Shown here: positions 39,786 through 39,853 of the stretch, one piece after another
Layout of the letters: each line of letters opens with the position of its first letter
Position numbering within the stretch: the first letter of the stretch is position 1
From: JBAVVD01 sp049697115
GTDB lineage: Bacteria > Acidobacteriota > Aminicenantia > Aminicenantales > UBA4085
NCBI GenBank assembly: GCA_049697115.1
Contig: JBAVVD010000028.1
Coordinates: 1 to 39,853 of the forward strand
Direction of reading: 5' to 3'
Length of the DNA stretch: 39,853 bases
The notes under the pieces: generated by a model
Told to the model about the DNA's origin: nothing
Databases searched by the model: none
What the model saw: the letters and a program-made list of their open reading frames with translations, nothing else
Position numbers and translations under genes: made by a program

Positions 39786-39815
39786 ATTTTAAATGAATAA
39801 CTTAGAAGATGTCAA
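39786..39815 (-). promoter_or_regulatory. Distal tandem promoter of the same operon
   Basis: On the minus strand TTGACA (39815-39810), 18 bases, TAAAAT (39791-39786). Its predicted start is near 39779, so it overlaps the proximal promoter's -35 box. The two may be alternative starts. Confidence 0.5.
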
Positions 39816-39853
39816 AATGACGTTTTCCTAAACCATTATAATGCATTTAATAT

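Noticed and set aside
1..39853. CRISPR array, prophage, integrase, insertion sequence or rRNA
   Set aside because: No regularly spaced long repeats, transposase, integrase, phage structural gene or rRNA was seen. The repeats present are short and intergenic.

Overview
The window is about 39.9 kb of bacterial chromosome at moderate GC. It carries about 36 protein genes, one tRNA, and no phage, insertion sequence or CRISPR array. Several traits together suggest Candidatus Aminicenantota (OP8) or a nearby Acidobacteriota-like lineage: two exported S9 peptidases and an exported M24 peptidase, a DUF6599 protein, LVIVD-repeat and DUF362 proteins, an archaeal-type HMG-CoA synthase, and a complex-iron-sulfur molybdoenzyme. 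This placement is inference from gene content; no rRNA is present to settle it. The gene set fits a peptide- and amino-acid-using heterotroph, probably anaerobic.

Left part (1-12.4 kb). The 3' end of an ornithine-cyclodeaminase-like gene enters from the left and looks truncated. It is followed on the minus strand by a TonB-like protein overlapping an exported unknown, a GNAT acetyltransferase, a nitroreductase, and an exported M24 metallopeptidase with a perfect 14-bp inverted repeat upstream. A plus-strand lipoprotein then meets, tail to tail, a four-gene ABC-2 exporter operon (ATPase-permease-ATPase-permease). Next comes a phosphoglycerate mutase of the cofactor-independent type whose halves are in reversed order. 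It is a natural circular permutation with its own consensus promoter, and it is the most striking object in the window.

Centre (12.4-25 kb). A plus-strand S9C-type exported peptidase faces a long minus-strand operon. In transcription order the operon encodes HMG-CoA synthase (archaeal type), thiolase, a DUF35 zinc-ribbon/OB protein, methylcrotonoyl-CoA carboxylase beta subunit, methylglutaconyl-CoA hydratase, biotin carboxylase, biotin carrier, prolyl oligopeptidase and an M23 peptidase. The first three form the archaeal mevalonate-type channeling triad. The next four are the leucine/isovalerate (Liu) carboxylation module. Joined at HMG-CoA, they could run leucine carbon to acetyl-CoA without HMG-CoA lyase, or run the other way to make isovaleryl-CoA.

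Right part (25-39.9 kb). An ECF sigma factor operon (sigma, zinc anti-sigma, two small DUF5668-type membrane proteins, DUF4097 adhesin-like protein) ends in a clear terminator. It looks like an envelope-stress module with a candidate self-recognised promoter. Minus-strand genes follow: an unknown gene with a lipoate/octanoate transferase, tRNA-Gly(CCC), an exported DUF4139 protein, a molybdoenzyme operon (DMSO-reductase-family catalytic subunit, two-cluster ferredoxin subunit, MobA), and a three-gene operon DUF6599 - DUF362 - LVIVD beta-propeller lipoprotein with tandem promoters at the right edge.
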